Origin: Mesoflavibacter profundi
GTDB taxonomy: Bacteria; Bacteroidota; Bacteroidia; Flavobacteriales; Flavobacteriaceae
Length of the DNA: 64,000 nt
NCBI RefSeq assembly: GCF_014764305.1
Contig: NZ_CP061703.1
Coordinates: 2,895,501-2,959,500, forward strand
Direction: 5' to 3'
Below, piece by piece: positions 61,891-64,000 of this stretch; position 1 is the first letter of the stretch, and every line of letters starts with the position of its first letter. A model generated the notes under the pieces. That model did no database searches. It had not been told where the DNA came from and worked only from the letters and a program-made list of their open reading frames with translations. The translations under genes and the position numbers were made by a program.

Positions 61891-61937
61891 TAAAAAAGCT
61901 AATCATGTTATGAATAATAACATATTAGCTTTTTTTA
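61891..61937 (+). terminator. Terminator after paralogue copy 1
   Basis: A two-part stem pairs AGCTAA (61897-61902) with TTAGCT (61925-61930), and ATGTTAT (61905-61911) with ATAACAT (61917-61923). The loop is GAATA and a T run follows. Confidence 0.8.
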
Positions 61938-62015
61938 TTTAAAATTTTAACTATTTAGTTATTAGTATGTTATTTAATTTTTATTAAATTTAATAATCAA
62001 CTAAATTATCTTCTT

Positions 62016-62444
62016 ATGGAAAACCCAAATCAAAACCAAGTAAGAGAAATTTTTACTACAGAAATTGGTAAATTTTATTTCTTAGATCGTATTGTGATAG
62101 GAGAAATCGATCATGGTGCAACATTAACCTACCAAAAAAGTTTAGAGGTTATAGAAAAAGCAAAAAAAATGTATGGAGAAAAAACAAACCTTGCTTACAT
62201 TTCTAACAGGATTAATCCTTACTCTGTAAGACCAACAGATTGGTTAAAAATTTACAGTTTAAAGAAAAGCAATGTGGTTTCTTTTTCTATTGTAACAAGT
62301 AGTCAAAGTAGTTGGGCTAATTTACTTTTAGAACGTTATTTTTGCGATACAAATGTAAATGTTTTTAATACTTTAAGTAAAGCTATTAGTTTTTCTAAAA
62401 CTATTTTAGACAGTTTAGAGCAACATAAAACTAAAGCTTCTTAA
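62016..62444 (+). CDS. Tandem-paralogue family protein, copy 2 (142 residues)
   Basis: The pattern IGKFYFLDRIVIGEIDHGATLTY, YGEKTNLAYISNRINPYSVRPTDWLKIY, VVSFSIVTSSQSSWANLLLERYF and VFNTLSKAISFSK is shared with copy 3 at nearly every motif. The ISNRxNxYSVxPxDW core is the clearest signature. No signal peptide or TM helix is present, so it acts in the cytoplasm. It lies 21 nt upstream of copy 3 and is probably co-transcribed with it. I do not recognise a named family. Confidence 0.58.
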   Translation: MENPNQNQVREIFTTEIGKFYFLDRIVIGEIDHGATLTYQKSLEVIEKAKKMYGEKTNLAYISNRINPYSVRPTDWLKIYSLKKSNVVSFSIVTSSQSSWANLLLERYFCDTNVNVFNTLSKAISFSKTILDSLEQHKTKAS

Positions 62445-62465
62445 ATTAGTTGTTTTTTAATTTTA

Positions 62466-62897
62466 ATGAGAATAGCAGATTCTAACTTAGCAGACCAAAT
62501 ATTAGATGTTCATATTACAGATCAAGGTATTTTTTACTTTTTAGATGGCATTGTTATATCCGAATTAAATGAAGGTATAACATATACTTGGGAAGAAGCA
62601 AAAAATGCAATTGATGCCGCAATAGAATTTTACGGTGATGATTACAACTTGTGTTATATATCTAATAGAGTAAATAAATACTCTGTTAAGCCATCTGATT
62701 GGTTAAAATTTTATCGTAATAATTTTAGACTAAACGGTTATGCAGTAGTCACTAAAAGCGAAAATAGTTGGTTTAATGCTTTGATGGAAAAGCTATTCTC
62801 TAAAGTTGATATTAAAAGGTTTGACAGTTTATACGATGCTATAAATTGGTGCAAAACCCATAATGATTGTTGCAATAAAAAAACTATTGCTTCTTAA
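62466..62897 (+). CDS. Tandem-paralogue family protein, copy 3 (143 residues)
   Basis: It carries IFYFLDGIVISELNEGITYTWEEA, YGDDYNLCYISNRVNKYSVKPSDWLKFY, NGYAVVTKSENSWFNALMEKLF and RFDSLYDAINWCKTH, the fullest version of the family pattern. The end (NDCCNKKTIAS) has two adjacent Cys. The last 14 nt overlap the end of the convergent CvfB-like gene. The function is unknown; the STAS-like fold idea is inference. Confidence 0.58.
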   Translation: MRIADSNLADQILDVHITDQGIFYFLDGIVISELNEGITYTWEEAKNAIDAAIEFYGDDYNLCYISNRVNKYSVKPSDWLKFYRNNFRLNGYAVVTKSENSWFNALMEKLFSKVDIKRFDSLYDAINWCKTHNDCCNKKTIAS

Positions 62898-63720
62898 GAT
62901 ATATACCGTCTTCTTTAATTAAAATTGTTTTTTGCTTATAAAGTGTTCCTATTGCTTTTTTGAAGCTTTTCTTACTCATTTGCAATATATCTTTAATTAC
63001 TTCTGGATCAGATTTATCGTTTAGAGCTAAAAACCCTGAATTATCTTCTAATTCTTCTAAGATTTTTTTAGCATTTGGTTCTATATTTCTGTATCCTATT
63101 TGACCTAATGCAATATCTAACTTATTTCCTGGACGTATTTTTTTAACAATACCTTTTAGCTTATCACCTACGCTTATATCTTGGAAAATATTATCATTAT
63201 AGATTAAGCCTAAATGTTTTCCGTTTACAATTACATTCATTCCTATATCACTAGGATGAGAAGCTATTAAATCTACTTCTTCAAACTGTTCTACAGTTAA
63301 GGTTGTGTTATCTAAAAATCTATTTGTTTTACTTGAGGCAACTAACCTTTCGGTTTTTTCATCTATGTAACATCTTACTAGATACCAACCTCCTTTTTTC
63401 ATAGGAAAAGCTTGCTCTTTAAATGGACAAAATAATTCTTTTACTAAACCAAAATCCAGAAAAGCGCCATATTTAGAAACTTCGTTACAACGTAACATTG
63501 CAAATTCACCGTTTTTAATAAATGGTGTTGTTGTTGTGGCGATAATTCGTTCTTCATTATCTAAATACACAAACACCTCAATTTGGTCACCAATATTAAA
63601 TTGTGCAGGCACATAACGGTTAGGTAAAAGCACTTCATTACCTTCATTATCTCCTAAAAATAATCCAGGTTCTGTGTCTCTTAAAATTTCTAAAGTATTG
63701 TATTCTCCTAATTGTATCAT
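62884..63720 (-). CDS. CvfB/YitL-like S1 RNA-binding protein
   Basis: This 278-residue protein has tandem S1-type OB folds. Segment FMLR-like GEFAMLRCNEVSKYGAFLDFG is the classic S1 start, an earlier one covers IGDQIEVFVYLDNEERIIAT, and a third lies around GDKLKGIVKKIRPGNKLDIALG. A C-terminal winged-helix-like part (SKKSFKKAIGTLYKQKTILIKEDGIYL) completes the CvfB architecture. In Staphylococcus CvfB binds RNA and affects virulence; in Bacteroidota its role is not known. It overlaps the convergent paralogue gene by 14 nt. Confidence 0.87.
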   Translation of the reverse strand: MIQLGEYNTLEILRDTEPGLFLGDNEGNEVLLPNRYVPAQFNIGDQIEVFVYLDNEERIIATTTTPFIKNGEFAMLRCNEVSKYGAFLDFGLVKELFCPFKEQAFPMKKGGWYLVRCYIDEKTERLVASSKTNRFLDNTTLTVEQFEEVDLIASHPSDIGMNVIVNGKHLGLIYNDNIFQDISVGDKLKGIVKKIRPGNKLDIALGQIGYRNIEPNAKKILEELEDNSGFLALNDKSDPEVIKDILQMSKKSFKKAIGTLYKQKTILIKEDGIYLKKQ

Positions 63721-63740
63721 GCTGCAAATGTAAGCATATA

Positions 63741-63773
63741 AAAAAAGCGTTACTCTATTGTAACGCTTTTTTT
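63741..63773 (-). terminator. Terminator of the DUF2853 gene
   Basis: GCGTTAC (63747-63753) pairs with GTAACGC (63760-63766) around a 6-nt loop. On the minus strand a T run follows. It lies between the DUF2853 gene and the start of the CvfB-like gene. Confidence 0.88.
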
Positions 63774-63790
63774 ATATATATTTTTATCTA

Positions 63791-64000
63791 CTAGTAAACA
63801 GACTCTTTTTTAAAGTGTTTAGTTAATAAGTAATATACTACTGCTCTGTATTTATTTTTATTTGATTTACCGTAAGTTTCCATTACAGAATCTATTGCTT
63901 TATCTAAATCTGCACTATCTGCTAATCCTAATTTTTTAATTAAAAAATTATTTTTAACCGTTGCTAATTCTTTATCGTCAGAACTAGAAACCGTAGCAGC
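63791..64000 (-). CDS. DUF2853-family protein (5' end beyond window)
   Basis: Reading the minus strand from the right edge, an open frame of 69 codons ends at TAG (complement of 63791-63793). It includes ATVSSSDDKELATVKNNFL, IKKLGLADSADLDKAIDSVM and YGKSNKNKYRAVVYYLLTKH, finishing KKESVY. The motif of a helical bundle ending in NKYRAVVYYLL-KHF is that of the small DUF2853 family (about 110 residues in all), function unknown. The start codon lies outside the window. Confidence 0.8.
   Translation of the reverse strand, partial: AATVSSSDDKELATVKNNFLIKKLGLADSADLDKAIDSVMETYGKSNKNKYRAVVYYLLTKHFKKESVY

Overview
The window comes from a low-GC marine member of the Bacteroidota, almost certainly family Flavobacteriaceae. 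The evidence is consistent: menaquinone biosynthesis genes, flavobacterial lipoproteins, an OmpA-type repeat protein, TonB/SusC-style plug domains, DUF4834/DUF2853/CAL67264-type small proteins, starts without Shine-Dalgarno sequences, and several -7 boxes of the Bacteroidota type TAnnTTTG. No rRNA, tRNA, insertion sequence, prophage or CRISPR array was seen. The sequence looks like ordinary chromosome with one large block of unrecognised genes.

Layout. 0-4.4 kb: a YfhO-like membrane protein cut by the left edge, DUF4834, an outer-membrane transporter-like protein and a GNAT-like protein. 4.4-7 kb: an alpha-oxoamine synthase (serine palmitoyltransferase/cysteate acyltransferase type) and a fold-II PLP cysteine-synthase-like enzyme, together a candidate sphingolipid/capnine sulfonolipid pair, with a terminator between them. 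7-14.6 kb: prolyl oligopeptidase, YbaB, a 23-residue-repeat OmpA protein, threonine aldolase, prfB with its +1 programmed frameshift, and two ArsC-like proteins, the second lacking the catalytic cysteine. 14.6-19.8 kb: an outer-membrane receptor, a 56-codon membrane protein, an orphan histidine kinase and a cyclase/kynurenine formamidase-like enzyme. 20-26.4 kb: fumarase, a Crp-like regulator and two histidine-degradation genes (hutI, hutG) with small companions. 26.4-31.3 kb: the glyoxylate shunt (aceB then aceA) divergent from an XRE/short-chain-fatty-acid-type regulator; the shared promoter region carries a perfect 14-bp palindrome and TTCGCT/A half-sites at 17-bp steps.

31.3-40.5 kb is the most unusual part: eight minus-strand genes encoding a long coiled-coil protein, a 58-residue membrane peptide, two unrecognised soluble proteins, an AAA+ ATPase with a large N-terminal extension, and three membrane proteins, one with a domain of about 490 residues beyond its membrane part. 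Its core genes are 2 and 6 nt apart, and its wider gaps hold dispersed repeats. I could not assign it to any known system and regard it as the best candidate for an undescribed one.

40.6-54.3 kb: an MBL-fold lipoprotein, a heptamer tandem repeat, EttA, an MFS exporter, a pirin/MarR/FMN-reductase group, a carboxyltransferase, a MORN-ended membrane-anchored protein, a SulP transporter and a TonB-plug/VWA fusion. 54.3-61.1 kb: menaquinone genes menE, menC, menA and menB, interrupted by a CPBP protease and by an opposite-strand desaturase/SDR pair. 61.4-64 kb: three tandem paralogues of about 142 residues, a CvfB-like S1 protein and a DUF2853 protein cut by the right edge. Rho-independent terminators, many of them A-hairpin-T and potentially bidirectional, mark most transcript ends.
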